64,000 bases of DNA from contig JAGFNK010000113.1 in the NCBI GenBank assembly GCA_025769875.1, forward strand, positions 1 through 64,000, given 5' to 3'. How positions within the stretch are numbered: position 1 is the first letter of the stretch; the number at the start of each line of letters is the position of its first letter. Both the position numbers and the translations under genes were made by a program. Source of the DNA: Russula earlei (Eukaryota; Basidiomycota; Agaricomycetes; Russulales; Russulaceae). The notes beneath the pieces are model-generated. The model saw nothing but the letters and a program-made list of their open reading frames with translations, made no database searches and was not told the DNA's origin. Positions 44,731 through 55,506 of the stretch are shown here, in pieces.

Positions 44731-44800
44731 GTACGGCAGCGAACTTGACGACGACATGCACCGAGAAAATGGCATGTCGTCGTCAAGTTCGCTGCCGTAC
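44731..44800. repeat. Perfect 29-bp inverted repeat, 12-nt loop
   Basis: The arm 44731-44759 (gtacggcagcgaacttgacg...) is repeated inverted at 44772-44800 with no mismatch. The right arm belongs to the duplicated block; the matching position at 47600 lacks the left arm. The left arm therefore arose at this copy's junction, as in fold-back template switching. Confidence 0.85.
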
Positions 44801-45060
44801 CGAAGAAAGACAAGGGTATGCTCGAACGCCAGCTCAGCAATGAGACGGCCGCATATCATAAGCCGAGCTGCATCGCTTGCCCCTCATGGTCTTCATCTTC
44901 ATCCTGGCCGTGTTGATCATGAAATGGACATTCCCACTGTAAATACATTGAATCTCTTTCAATTTTCCATCAATGCTCACTGGAAATGTGGGTACAGTTG
45001 TGAGGCAGGATACCCGCTGCAGTGAATGGAGACGAGTCAGCCCAGTCGGTGGATCCTGAG

Positions 45061-45316
45061 CTTGGGAAGATGAGGTTTTGTGGGGGATCGAGGACGGGGT
45101 GAAGAGGTTCAGGCCAGAGGAAGCTGAAGGCACCGTAGTACAGTGGTGGCCAAGCTGGTAACCAACTCGGTTGGCTGAGATGAAGGGGCGTTCGACGTTG
45201 TATTAATGTGAGGATGTGAGTTTATCTGTTTCTCCCTTCTGCCATATACACTCACCAATGTGATATCCAGAAACCAGGAGATGTGCCACTACCCTAGTGA
45301 CATCACATCCCCAGAA
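45061..45316 (+). repeat. ABC-tail module copy 2 of 3
   Basis: Begins gggaagatgaggtt, runs through gggggatcgaggacggggtg and ends ccccagaagc, matching 44460-44730 with point changes and small deletions. Confidence 0.7.
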
Positions 45317-45390
45317 GCGACGACACCCCCGTAGATGTCGTGTTCCTCGACTATCAGGGGAGCAGGGACGCTCAATTCTGTTCAGGCGCG

Positions 45391-45432
45391 CCAATAAGTG
45401 GATGCAGACATCTTGCGCCATCCACTTATTGG
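45391..45432. repeat. 14-bp inverted repeat, 14-nt loop
   Basis: ccaataagtggatg and its exact inverse catccacttattgg. Also present in the second copy near 48238-48280, so it predates the duplication. Confidence 0.7.
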
Positions 45433-45674
45433 AGGATTATACTCAGGCTGCCAGTATACATAAAATCGATGAGACTCGCCCGCACAACGACGTATAACTT
45501 GGTCTGTGTCATATGTCCTGCCATAAATTATGGGAATAAGTCAAGTCGTGATAAATCACAATCAGTGTCCGTGAATTGTACTCGTATCGTATCGTACAGT
45601 ATCTTATCGTATCGTAAAATGTCCGTCAAGCATTCAAATGTCTGTGTTGGGAAATAAATAAATAATAATAAATA

Positions 45675-46195
45675 TCAAGCAGTCTGGGCCACGTCAGTGC
45701 GCAATCCCAGTTCACCAGCCGCCTTTATCAAGCTGTAAAAGACTTCCACCGCCGGAGTAGGAGGTGTGATCGGTAACCCGCTCGACTCCAATGAGATCGA
45801 CTCGAATGCGGAGGATGATGACCCGCACGAATACCTCGACGAAGAGGAAAATCCCGACGTGCAGGAGTAGCGGAGGACTCGGTGACACCGACGGGATTCC
45901 GCACATGACGCTTTTCCGCTGCAACTTCTTCTCAGGACATCCAAACCTTGCTGCCTCTGTATCCGTCAAGAAAAAGGTGTCCACCGCAAGCACCTCCATC
46001 CGGAGCTCCGCCAACGATGGTCGACACTCAGCCATCGGAGAGAAGATCTTCAGGAGGCATCCGACACAGGGAGGAGGTCAAGCAACACCGCGCGATCCAC
46101 CGGATAGTCGTTGTAGCCGCGGTCGCCTGGGGAAGCTGAACGCCATGGACGTCCGTTGGCAATCGTCTCTGCAGCCGAGTGACGAGATATAGCTC
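45675..46195 (-). pseudogene. Truncated copy of the Ser/Thr kinase 3' end
   Basis: Matches the C-terminal part of the kinase gene at 48523-49707 (RPSLAELRMEVLAVDTFFLT and KKLQRKSVMCGIPSVSPS are retained). Several indels break the frame, including one after SPSP, and the N-lobe and catalytic loop are missing. The C-terminal TPPTPAVEVFYSLIKAAGEL survives in another frame. It is a dead duplicate. Confidence 0.8.
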
Positions 46196-46262
46196 CTTCA
46201 AATGGACATGGCCGGAGCTGCGGAGTTCAAATCGAGTGGTGGCCACCTTTTGCGCTCGTTAA

Positions 46263-47546
46263 ATGGAAATTAACACCTGGAGAGACCTCCTGCTTCTTCC
46301 AAATCACCAAGACGTACGTGTCCGTTTCCGACAATTTCATGAAACACCAGTACCTGCCGTCGTACAAACGAGTTCCTTCAATCCCTTGCCGGGGAACCCA
46401 AATGCGCTTACCCGCATCCGTGCATTTAGTGGAGGACTTGCCAGCTATGATGCAGGGGCACTTGATTGACGAGAGCTACTCCGGGACGGCGGCAGGAACC
46501 GTTATCCTAGACGACGAAGATCCCATCACACCCCAGAGTGCTCTACAACAACTCGGACTAGAATGTCGGCGCACCGATTTCTTCACTGATTGTGAAACAT
46601 CATCGGGGGTCATCGCACAAAATCTCTCTTACCTGGTCGGGGACATTTATCGTGCCCTTGCAAATAACATGCTGCAGTTCCGATCTCAACAGCCTTCACT
46701 AAACCGAACGGTGATCACTAATCACAGTTACCGGCTAAATGGTGAAATTAAAATCTTTGGGAGGATAAGTCACCGCACGAGGTTCATGGGGGAACTCATG
46801 ACTCAGCTGAAAACCCCCGAAATGTCAATTCCATACTGGGGCCCATCAAACAAATACACCGGTTACGAGGCCATCCTGGGAAAGGTCCGTATGGTTGCCT
46901 CTTTCAGTCGTCCAGTAGGTCAATCTGTACTTGTAGCTTGTGTACCATGCGGGTGATGTTGTTTCAGTCGGATCACCCCGGCACGTTCGTTGGGCAGTCG
47001 TCTTCAGCGGATTGCACTACACCATCATGTATATTCCACGGACGCCAGGGAGACCTCGGTTCTACTGCTCGCCGATCACCAAGTTCTGTCTTCCGCCTTG
47101 TGATGATGAAGGACAACTCCCACCTATCTGGAGCATGTTGGTGTACATGCTGCTCATGGAAGTCAGGGATGCATTCGAGTATTATCGTCGATGTTCCTGA
47201 CCTCAGGAACATCGACGACAATACTCGAATGCAAAGATTTTTTCGTTTGGATGTCCCCACAGAAGACCCGTCTTTGTCTCCAAGGGGAAGTCAGATGACC
47301 AATGACGGCATGCGATCCGCAAGGTTGATGTTCAAATCGAACCGAGGGGGTTCAAGTGCTGGTCCTTCAAACGTACCAGCAGGAGTCAGCAAAAGTTTTT
47401 TTTCCATTCGTTCGTTCGCACATGGTGCTGGCAAATCTTCCCAGACGCACACGAGCACTGTCATTCAATGCCTTGATGGCCTGCCAACTGAATTCACCCT
47501 CGTTGACGCACCCCTCTCTCACCTTGCCAAGAAAATGTGCCGCTAA
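46263..47546 (+). pseudogene. Uncharacterised gene, probably disrupted
   Basis: Plus-strand frames form a coherent protein: AQNLSYLVGDIYRALANNML, NRTVITNHSYRLNGEIKIFG, RTRFMGELMTQLKTPEM, TGYEAILGK, then a GT-AG intron (donor GTCCGT, acceptor cttgtag) and RWAVVFSGLHYTIMYIPRT. The frame stops inside a 30-bp inverted repeat at 47171-47232; downstream sequence (RFFRLDVPTEDPSLSPRG) reads in another frame. The tone resembles the N-terminal region of fungal kinase-like multigene families, but I cannot name one. Confidence 0.45.
47171..47232. repeat. 30-bp inverted repeat with a 2-nt loop
   Basis: gcattcgagtattatcgtcg... (47171-47200) and its inverse at 47203-47232, one mismatch only. Only CC separates the arms, so it is almost a perfect palindrome of 62 bp. 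It creates an in-frame stop in the gene it sits in. Confidence 0.85.
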
Positions 47547-47608
47547 TTCATACACTTTGACCACTACCTTGGAGGGGGTTGGTCCTCTGTGTATGCAGCG
47601 AGAAAATG

Positions 47609-49060
47609 GCATGTCGTCGTCAAGTTCGCTGCCGTACCGAAGAAAGACAAGGGTATGCTCGAACGCCAGCTCATCAGCAATGAGACGGCCGCATATCATA
47701 AGCCGAGCTGCATCGCTTGCCCCTCATGGTCTTCATCTTCATCCTGGCCGTGTTGATCATGAAATGGACATTCCCACTGTAAATACATTGAATCTCTTTC
47801 AATTTTCCATCAATGCTCACTGGAAATGTGGGTACAGTTGTGAGGCAGGATACCCGCTGCAGTGAATGGAGACGAGTCAGCCCAGTCGGTGGATCCTGAG
47901 CTTGGGAAGATGAGGTTCCGTGGGGGATCGAGGACGGGGTGAAGAGGTTCAGGCCAGAGGAAGCTGAAGGCACCGTAGTACAGTAGTGGCCAAGCTGGTA
48001 ACCAACTCGGTTGGCTGAGATGAAAGGGCGTTCGACGTTGGGTTGATGTGAGGATGTGAGTTTATCTGTTTCTCCCTTCTGCCATATACACTCACCAATG
48101 TGGTATCCAGAAACCAGGAGATGTGCCACTACCCTAGTGACATCACATCCCCAGAAGCGACGACACCCCCGTAGATGTCGTGTTCCTCGACTATCAGGGG
48201 AGCAGGTTACTCCAGACGCTCAATTCTGTTCAGGCGCGCCAATAAGTGGATGCAGACATCTTGCGCCATCCACTTATTGGAGGATTATACTCAGGCCGCC
48301 AGTATACATAAAATCGATGAGACTCGCCCGCACAACGACGTATAACTTGGTCTGTGTCATATGTCCTGCCATAAATTATGGGAATAAGTCATGTCGTGAT
48401 AAATCACAATCAGTGTCCGTGAATTGTACTCGTATCGTATCGTACAGTATCTTATCGTATCGTAAAATGTCCGTCAAGCATTCAAATGTCTGTGTTGAGA
48501 AATAAATAAATAATAATGTATATCAAGCAGTCTGGGCCGCGTCAGTGCGCAATCCCAGTTCACCAGCCGCCTTTATCAAGCTGTAAAAGACTTCCACCGC
48601 CGGAGTAGGAGGTGTGATCGGTAACCCGCTCGACTCCAATGAGATCGACTCGAATGCGGAGGATGATGACCCGCACGAATACCTCGACGTGCAGGAGTAG
48701 CATGATGCGGAGGTCTCATCGGAAGGACTCGGTGACACCGACGGGATTCCGCACATGACGCTTTTCCGCTGCAACTTCTTCTCAGGACATCCAAACCTTG
48801 CTGCCTCTTTATCCGTCAGGAAGAAAGTGTCCACCGCAAGCACCTCCATCCGGATCTCCGCCAACGATGGTCGACGCTCAGGAATCGGAGAGAAGATCTT
48901 CTTCAGAAGCGAGTAGGCAGCGTCCGACACAGGGAGGACGTCAAGCAACACCGCGCGATCCACCAGATAGTCGTTGTAGTCTCGGTCGTCTGGGGAAGCT
49001 GAACGCCATGGACATCTGTTGGCGATCATCTCTGTGAGGATGCAGCCGAGTGACCAGATA
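47609..49060. repeat. Segmental duplication, copy B
   Basis: Partner of 44772-46190. This copy holds the intact kinase 3' end, so it is likely the donor or the functional copy. Confidence 0.8.
47905..48158 (+). repeat. ABC-tail module copy 3 of 3
   Basis: Third copy of the ABC-gene 3' end and flank; closest to copy 2. Confidence 0.7.
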
Positions 49061-49707
49061 TCTCCTTCGACGGTAGAGTACGGCTTATGCTGCCGTACAA
49101 GTGACTCTGCGAGCAGATTAGCAATCGGATTACTCATCGCACCCGAAAAAAAAAAAGCCATACCTGGGCTCATGTAGCACGGCGTTCCACAGGAAGACGC
49201 GGTCACCTTGTTCGTCGTTGCAAGGCCAAAGTCAGCAACGAAGACATCCATCTCTCCGCTCTGCGAAGAAACCAGGATGTTCTCCGGCTTGAGATCCCGG
49301 TGGTAAACTCCCCGAGAATGGCAGTGCTCGAGCGCATCAATGATTTGGATGAAAACACGCTTGATCAGCTCATCCTCTCGGAAAAATGTGCCGATGACGG
49401 AGCGAAGGTCCCCAGCGCATAGGTCGTAGACGAAGAAGGCGTGATCACCCGCATCGATCTCGTCATGGAATGTGAGTACGTGTGGATGGGATGAGACTCG
49501 GGCATGGAGCTGGGTTTCGCGAGTCTGGTAATAATCGGAGGGGACCTTCTCTATTCGCTTGACGGCAAAGCGTGCTCCAGATTGAGTGTCGACGGCGCGA
49601 TATACGACGCCGAAGGACCCCGCGCCCAAGATTGCCTCGATTTTCAGGGCACCATTATCGATGGTCTGACCCAGGAGCTGGGATGCAGACGCAAGATAGG
49701 AATTCAT
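48523..49707 (-). CDS. Serine/threonine protein kinase (Ran1/Ksp1-like)
   Basis: Two exons, 49707-49164 and 49106-48523. The 57-nt intron has no stop and is in frame, so it can be misread as coding (MAFFFSGAMS...); splicing gives CYMSPESLV. The kinase domain is complete: glycine loop GAGSFGVV, Lys in AVKRI, catalytic loop HRDLKPEN, DFG in VADFGLA, then SPE and DIWSLGCILTEM. The C-tail is Ser-rich and disordered. Domain features resemble fungal Ran1/Pat1-Sks1-Ksp1 kinases that act in nutrient and sexual-development control; that subgroup call is tentative. A 14-bp hairpin lies 24 bp upstream of the ATG. Confidence 0.85.
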   Translation of the reverse strand: MNSYLASASQLLGQTIDNGALKIEAILGAGSFGVVYRAVDTQSGARFAVKRIEKVPSDYYQTRETQLHARVSSHPHVLTFHDEIDAGDHAFFVYDLCAGDLRSVIGTFFREDELIKRVFIQIIDALEHCHSRGVYHRDLKPENILVSSQSGEMDVFVADFGLATTNKVTASSCGTPCYMSPGMAFFFSGAMSNPIANLLAESLVRQHKPYSTVEGDIWSLGCILTEMIANRCPWRSASPDDRDYNDYLVDRAVLLDVLPVSDAAYSLLKKIFSPIPERRPSLAEIRMEVLAVDTFFLTDKEAARFGCPEKKLQRKSVMCGIPSVSPSPSDETSASCYSCTSRYSCGSSSSAFESISLESSGLPITPPTPAVEVFYSLIKAAGELGLRTDAAQTA

Positions 49708-49730
49708 CGTGGGAGGGGGGCGAGGGGTGG

Positions 49731-49764
49731 CAACTAAGTGCCGCGAGAAAGCGGCACTTAGTTG
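49731..49764. repeat. Perfect 14-bp inverted repeat, 6-nt loop, in kinase 5' leader
   Basis: caactaagtgccgc and its exact inverse, with loop gagaaa. If transcribed with the kinase mRNA, it forms a stable hairpin just before the start codon. Confidence 0.7.
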
Positions 49765-50978
49765 TATGTGTAAAGGTGAAGCAGTGGTACGCTGGATGGT
49801 GGGGGATAAAGGTTAAGGTGTTTGATGGGTTGAAAGGCGTCAAAATCGATGTTTTATAGACAGTTTGGAGGAGACAGGGGACGATAACGCGAGTGGAGAG
49901 AGGACATGGAGATACGGAATGAAATGACGAAACCGTCATTCTCCGGTTCTCCGAAATCATTGTGACCACCAGGTTGAAGGAGGTCTGGCAAAACTCGTTG
50001 CTGTCCATTAACTTATCAACGAGTTCGGCCAAACTTCCTTCGACAGCAGAGAATTCTGGGGTCACACCATACCAGACATGATAGTAGCACGAGGGCATCC
50101 CAAAGACACGATCCAGGCAATGGTGAGTGATAAAGTCCAAGACCGACAACAACTGAGAAACCGCCGCCGCCGCCGTCCTGACTGAAAAGGGGTGTCGGTC
50201 GTCGGTTTTAACCGGCCCGGTTCAGCCACCTTTGTAGCATCGTCTTGTCATCGATCGTGCCACCAACAGCACACCGCGCCATCGCGACTGCCTTCGTGCC
50301 CCCTCAACACCCGCGCGTCCACCTCTCCCAACAAACCAGCCCACCAAACGAAGGCCCCTCGGCGCCTCCATCATCTCGCCAACAACACACGCAGCGCCAT
50401 CGCGCGCATTCGCCTGTCGCCTGCCAGTTGGGCTCAACCCTCTACATTGAGATGCCGCGCCTCAACTGCCTCGCGATCACTCCTCAACCGCCGCCTGCAC
50501 ACCGTACGCGAGGGCTCGCAGCCCTCAACTCCTCGCTTCGTGCTCCCGGACCTAGGGGGATGCAATAGAAGTATGATTGTCTTTCATCATCTTGTAGCTC
50601 TTCCCTACTGCATTGTAGCTACCTTCTGAATAGCAGTTCACTTCTTTTTGTGTGCAATCGTGCTCTACTGACAACCCGACGCACCCCAGAACGAAGGCCG
50701 AATGATCCCGCCCACCTCCACTGCCCTCTCCAATACCTTATGCTCATTCCCCTCACAGCCATTTTAATACTTATATTTCCTTTTGTTGTAGGTATGCGGA
50801 GGGTTCAGGCGGGGAAAAAAAGCTCATAATTAAAAAAACTCGTATTAGTTAATCATGTCCTTTCATCACGCCTGTCCACTAATAAGACATCAACATTTAG
50901 CTACATAGGCTGAGCCGTAAGATATAATCATGAGGTAACATTAAACTTTGCAGTCGTACTCTACGCGTGACGTGTGTC
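49765..50978. other. Intergenic, no firm gene
   Basis: A minus-strand frame at 49860-50152 (FGMPSCYYHVWYGVTPEFSA) looks somewhat protein-like and could be a small gene or a 5' exon, but I found no supporting structure. 50200-50560 on the plus strand is Pro/Arg-rich and not convincing. Confidence 0.3.
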
Positions 50979-52481
50979 CTACTTTGCAAGTTCGATGAAG
51001 AATAACGTGCCATCCGTGGCAATGGTGCCCATCGGCGCCTCGTTTTCACACGGACACATCTCGTCCTCCACCCAGAGCATCAGCGAGGCACTATCAAATT
51101 TGTAACGAGGAAACGTCAGCCTTCCGAATGAGGGAGAAAGGATTCAGAGCGTGGGGTGAGACTGACCCCTCAGCGTCGAGCCCAAAGGCGAGACATGCAC
51201 TGGAAAGGACTCGTCCGACGGTATGAGTCGCCTTGACTTTGAATTTGTTTTCTTTCTCAGTGGGCGGGTGCCGGATCGAGATCAATATTTTGTCGCTAAA
51301 CGGCGCGGGGGCAGGAGCAGAGGGTGCGACCTGCAGTTTGAGCTGAGGCTTGGACTTTGATTGTGTAGTGGGTCCTGTCAACACATGCATGGTCACGATC
51401 CCAGCAAACTTCATGATTCAATTGACCAACCATCGTCCTCGGTCTCCTTCACCGGAGTAGGGTTGGACGCTGTCTCTGGTATTAGCACGCGCGTGCCGAA
51501 TTAGATCGGACTGAGGGACTGACTTCCGGGACGTGGAGGCGCATCAGAGCTAACTTTCGTGAACGCCAGTGCGGAGGGTTTACTCTCCGCCTGGTCCTCA
51601 TCGGAAAACGCAGACGGCTGGGAAGATTTGACAAGTCCCGATCTGGCCTTAACGGGCGAAAACAATCCGCGAGCATTTTCGAGCCCCCGGAAGGTTTTTG
51701 GTGAGCCGGCGACACGTTTCGGTGGCGAAGGGACGATAGAAAAAGACGGTTCGACCGCGTTTCGCGATCTGTATGAGGCCGGTAATTTCGCAACGGGGAA
51801 TGCCTCGATGTAACCATCTTCGTCACCATCCCCGGGTTCCTCGTCGTATTCAATCCGGGAGCGCGACTTGCCCTTGCCGTTCCGTGGCGCGGGCGTGACA
51901 TCGAAGTCGTCGTCGTAGGACGCAAGCTCTTCTTCGGCAAGATCATCGGTCGGTAACGTGTCCTGAATGTCATCATAGCTGGTAGCAGCTGCGCCGAGGC
52001 CATTTTCAGACCGCGCGACTTTGTTGGAAGATCCAGAGGTGGCTCTATGCGCTCGCTTAGGGGTGACAGAGGATTTTCCTCGGGCATAAGGCAGCTTCGA
52101 GACTCCGTCTTCCCTTGTACCTTGAGATTATATCAGAGGTGTAAGTGGACTCTGGGTTGGAGAAGAAAATGGCCAGGACCCTTACGTTGATGAGAGGCCA
52201 CGTCTTCATTCTTGACGATGACTGTGCTCACTGTCAAAGCAATTGCTTCCCATGTAGCCGGATGGATCTCAACGGCGACGTCCTGGCAAATATCGAGGTC
52301 ACTAGTTTCGAAAACGAAGGTTGTACCAGGCGCTGCGTCGAAGGCTGAGCACGTAATTGCCAATAGTTCCTAGAGATGATCAACAATCGCAAGGTCTACA
52401 AAGGCTTTTTCTCACTTGATATGTCTTAGGTAGGAGTACCAAGACGTGCCTCGGTCCATATCGTAGCACCAAAGTGTGCAT
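50979..52481 (-). CDS. Uncharacterised acidic protein with two possible ubiquitin-like folds
   Basis: Six exons, 52481-52416, 52369-52186, 52120-51524, 51475-51431, 51374-51167 and 51120-50979, all GT-AG with closing phases; about 413 residues. The N-terminus (MHTLVLRYGPRHVLVLLPKT, then ELLAITCSAFDAAPGTTFVF) reads like a PB1/ubiquitin-like strand order. The centre is acidic and disordered, with Lys/Arg patches. The C-terminus (DKILISIRHPPTE, FKVKATHTVGRVLSSACLAF, LMLWVEDEMCPCENEAPMG) again resembles a beta-grasp domain. No family name can be given. The ATG choice rests on the good context and the short first exon. Confidence 0.6.
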
Positions 52482-52804
52482 GGTACTGCTTTTGGTTCCG
52501 TCTGGAAAGAGATTTGAGGATACAAGCATGATGTCAACTTCCGAGCCAGCTACAGCTACTACCGCTGCGCGTGGCTGGTCGGTCGAGAGAACAACCACGG
52601 TCACGTTCCAAACAAGGCACAGCCTGATATTGTCTGTCTCGTGATCATCCACTCTTTGACCTCATCTACAGCATCCGCAGCAGATGTGTGGTATCTCATA
52701 TGATACCCCCTCGCAATATGTCACGCGATCCTTACGCCCATCGTTGCCCTTAACCCTGCCTCCCCGGCGATCCTACGGTGATCCCTGGCCTTTCCAGTAG
52801 CCCC
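52482..52804. other. Divergent promoter between the acidic protein and the BTB gene
   Basis: No additional gene seen. Confidence 0.35.
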
Positions 52805-54735
52805 ATGGACACTCCAACTTGTTCCATTCCGGACGATGAACCCTCAAAGACGGTTTTCGATTACCCCGACGCCGATATCATCCTTCGTTCATGCGACTTG
52901 CAAGAATTTCGAGTATTGAAGTTGTATATCATCAATAGCTCTCCCATTCTCAGCAAACGGATACAAGCGATGTCCCAGCCCTCACATACCGCCATTTCTA
53001 ACGGTGGTGAATCCCCACTTCCGGTTCTGCAGTTGCCTGATAATGGCGCCATCCTTTCCTCCCTCCTCACTTTCGTTTTTCCTGTGGCCCCCGTTCTTCC
53101 CCACGGCCTCGAGGAAACCATGCAGCTTCTATCAGTGGCTCAAAAGTATGGTATGAGCTCCGCGCTAACCCATGTTCGCGGCAGCATCGCTTTACGAGAT
53201 CCACTCATCCGACCAGACAATGCCCTTCGTGCTTACTCTCTCGCATATAAGTATGGTCTCCATCGGGAAGCAGTCCAGGCTGCCCGCGTCACACTGAAGT
53301 CCGCCCTGACTATCGAGAATTTAGAAGGCAAGCTCGATGTCATGCCCGGTGATCATCTCTATGAACTCTGGAGATATCACCAGAGCGTCCAAGCCTACCT
53401 TACCTCGAACATCGACGCATTTACACAATCCAGTGCTCGTGACACATTAATGGGCTTGCGTTGTTTACGCGGAGTTCACGGATTCGGACTACCAACATGG
53501 ATCGACGATTATATGCGCTTAATGGCCCAGGACCCCTCATTCTTTGACCCCATTAAGTTTCAGATCGCCTTGGCGGGCCACGTCAGCGCCGCAGGTAATA
53601 GCAGCGGGGGATGGGGATGCTCCTGCAAAAGTCTACCAGGAGAGACGATTGAGACGTTCTGGACTGCAGTAACTGCTTTCGTCGAAGAGAATATGAAAAT
53701 GGTGAGGATGGATATGTGAACGACGTTGGGAAACAGTTATACAAACACTTACAGGCCGAGGCATTTTTCTCCATTCCCAGTCCCAGAGAACCTCCGATCT
53801 TCGATGATTGTATTGGCGAGCCCACGGCCCTTCCTCCTCTGCCCGAGAATTTAGACGTCAGCGATCCAAATATCGTAATTCAATCATCCGATCTCGTATC
53901 CTTCCGCGTCCACAAATCAATACTTGTCTCCTCCTCCCAATTCTTCAGAGATATGTTTTCCCTCCCTCAGCCCTCCAACTCTGAGTTCATCGATGGGCTG
54001 CCTGTGGTGCGCTTCTCAGAGGATGCAGAATTAATACGGGCTCTCATCACCGTGTTGTACCCGATTTCTCCGGAGATACCTCGCTCATACGAAAGGGTGT
54101 TGGCCCTCCTCGCTGCTGCCCAGAAATACAATATGCCTGTCGTCCAGTCCTCCATCCGCGCAGAAGTCGCCCGTAGAGCGTTGCTCACACCACCTTACGC
54201 CCGGCCGTTCCGTGCATTTGCTATTGCCTTTAGCGACAGGCTCTCACCCGAAATGGAAACAGCTGCCCGTCTCACTCTCGATTACCCTTTGACGTTCGAG
54301 ACCCTTGAGGATGACTTACCCTTCTTCCAGGGTTCGGCATTGCGCGAGCTCGCAAGCTTCCGGAAGAGATGCCAAGACAATATCGTCTTATGCCTAGAAT
54401 CTTTACTCGATGCTTCTAGTGGCCCATCAAAGATTTGGGTTGGCTGTCACCCGAAAAAGTCGCCAAAGGGGATTGTTGAACCCACTCTTCCTTCGTGGTT
54501 GCGTGACTTTTTCACGCTGGAAATTGAAGCGAAGCAGTATTTTACATATGCATTGATCAAACCTTCGAGCATTCGTCGGAAATATTTGGAAGCTCTTCGG
54601 AGGCATAGCCCCCGTTCCGATGCCTGTCTCTCCTGCTTGACGGTGCACGCCCACGAAGGGGAGAGATACTGTGTCACGTTGGAGCAGAATCTAAGCGATG
54701 CACGAAATCAGGCATGTGTCCCGTGTGGCTTATAG
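52805..54735 (+). CDS. Protein with two tandem BTB/POZ domains
   Basis: The first BTB (DADIILRSCDLQEFRVLKLY) lies in exon 1 (52805-53701) and the second (DPNIVIQSSDLVSFRVHKSI, FFRDMFSLPQP) in exon 2 (from 53755). A 53-nt GT-AG intron (donor GTGAGG, acceptor ttacag) joins the frames in phase 0, so these are probably one protein of about 625 residues rather than two genes. Each half has the fungal C-terminal extension (LLSVAQKYGM / LLAAAQKYNM, then a Cys-rich tail). BTB domains dimerise and often recruit Cul3. The 3' end may continue through a GC-AG intron (GCATGT at 54714) to a short exon coding PLEFV. Confidence 0.72.
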
Positions 54736-55506
54736 AACGTTCCCTGTGACTAAACTCACGTTATTCATAGCCGCTGGAATTTGTTTGAGCGAGGAGGCAC
54801 CCAACAGGGTTTTCAGAGCGGATGCTGAAAAACGGTCTTGGGAGTGTCCGAGTCGTTGGTTGGTGGATCGCCCTTTATTAGCTCATCAGGGCTTCTTGTG
54901 TACCGACAAGAACGACTTGTGATTCTTTCATTCGGCACTTTCTAGGGATTCAGGAGAAGGGTGGAACAAATCATCATTGTGCTGAGCATTGCGTTCACTC
55001 GATACGAGCCTGAGGAACACGTAGGCAAACAAACATGGGGGACCGGCTCGATTCAGTGGAAAACTGCATATGGGTGCCCCGTGATATCGACAAGGCATGA
55101 GCGACATGTACTACGTGAGCGAGTCCACTGCGTTCATCACTTTGTGGTGGACAATACTGACAACCCTTTTAGTGCTTTCCACTGGGACTCGCTTACGCGT
55201 ACCGCCAATAAAGGTGCAGACCTCCTTGGGAGCTTTGACGACGATGTTCCTTGCCACTTCTACGTGGTTGGGGCGAGGCTAGAGACAAGTACAAGCACAG
55301 TGCCACGAATACTTCATCGTGCGACAGCGGGGCAGACTGAGAAATGCAAATCGAAGGACAGACAGGTGCTGCTTGCTGCTCATGCTGCCGAATTTTAGTC
55401 AAGCCCCCAGAAATCAGCCCAAGTACATAGCAGTACCTCGTTCCACAGATGGTCATGCTTGTGCTTGTTCTCTTTAATTCCCCTGCGCAATACGAAACAT
55501 GAGAGT
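54736..55506. other. Intergenic, no firm gene
   Basis: Includes the possible last exon of the BTB gene (near 54770) and probable terminators of two convergent genes. ORFs are not convincing. Confidence 0.35.

Larger units (their letters stand above)
44772..46190. repeat. Segmental duplication, copy A
   Basis: Colinear with 47609-49060 at high identity, with small indels. It contains one ABC-tail module, a shared palindrome at 45391-45432, and a truncated kinase 3' end. Confidence 0.8.

Noticed and set aside
49106..49164. 19-residue insertion in the kinase activation segment
   Set aside because: Bounded by GT and AG and placed between SP and E of the conserved SPE motif; it is an intron.
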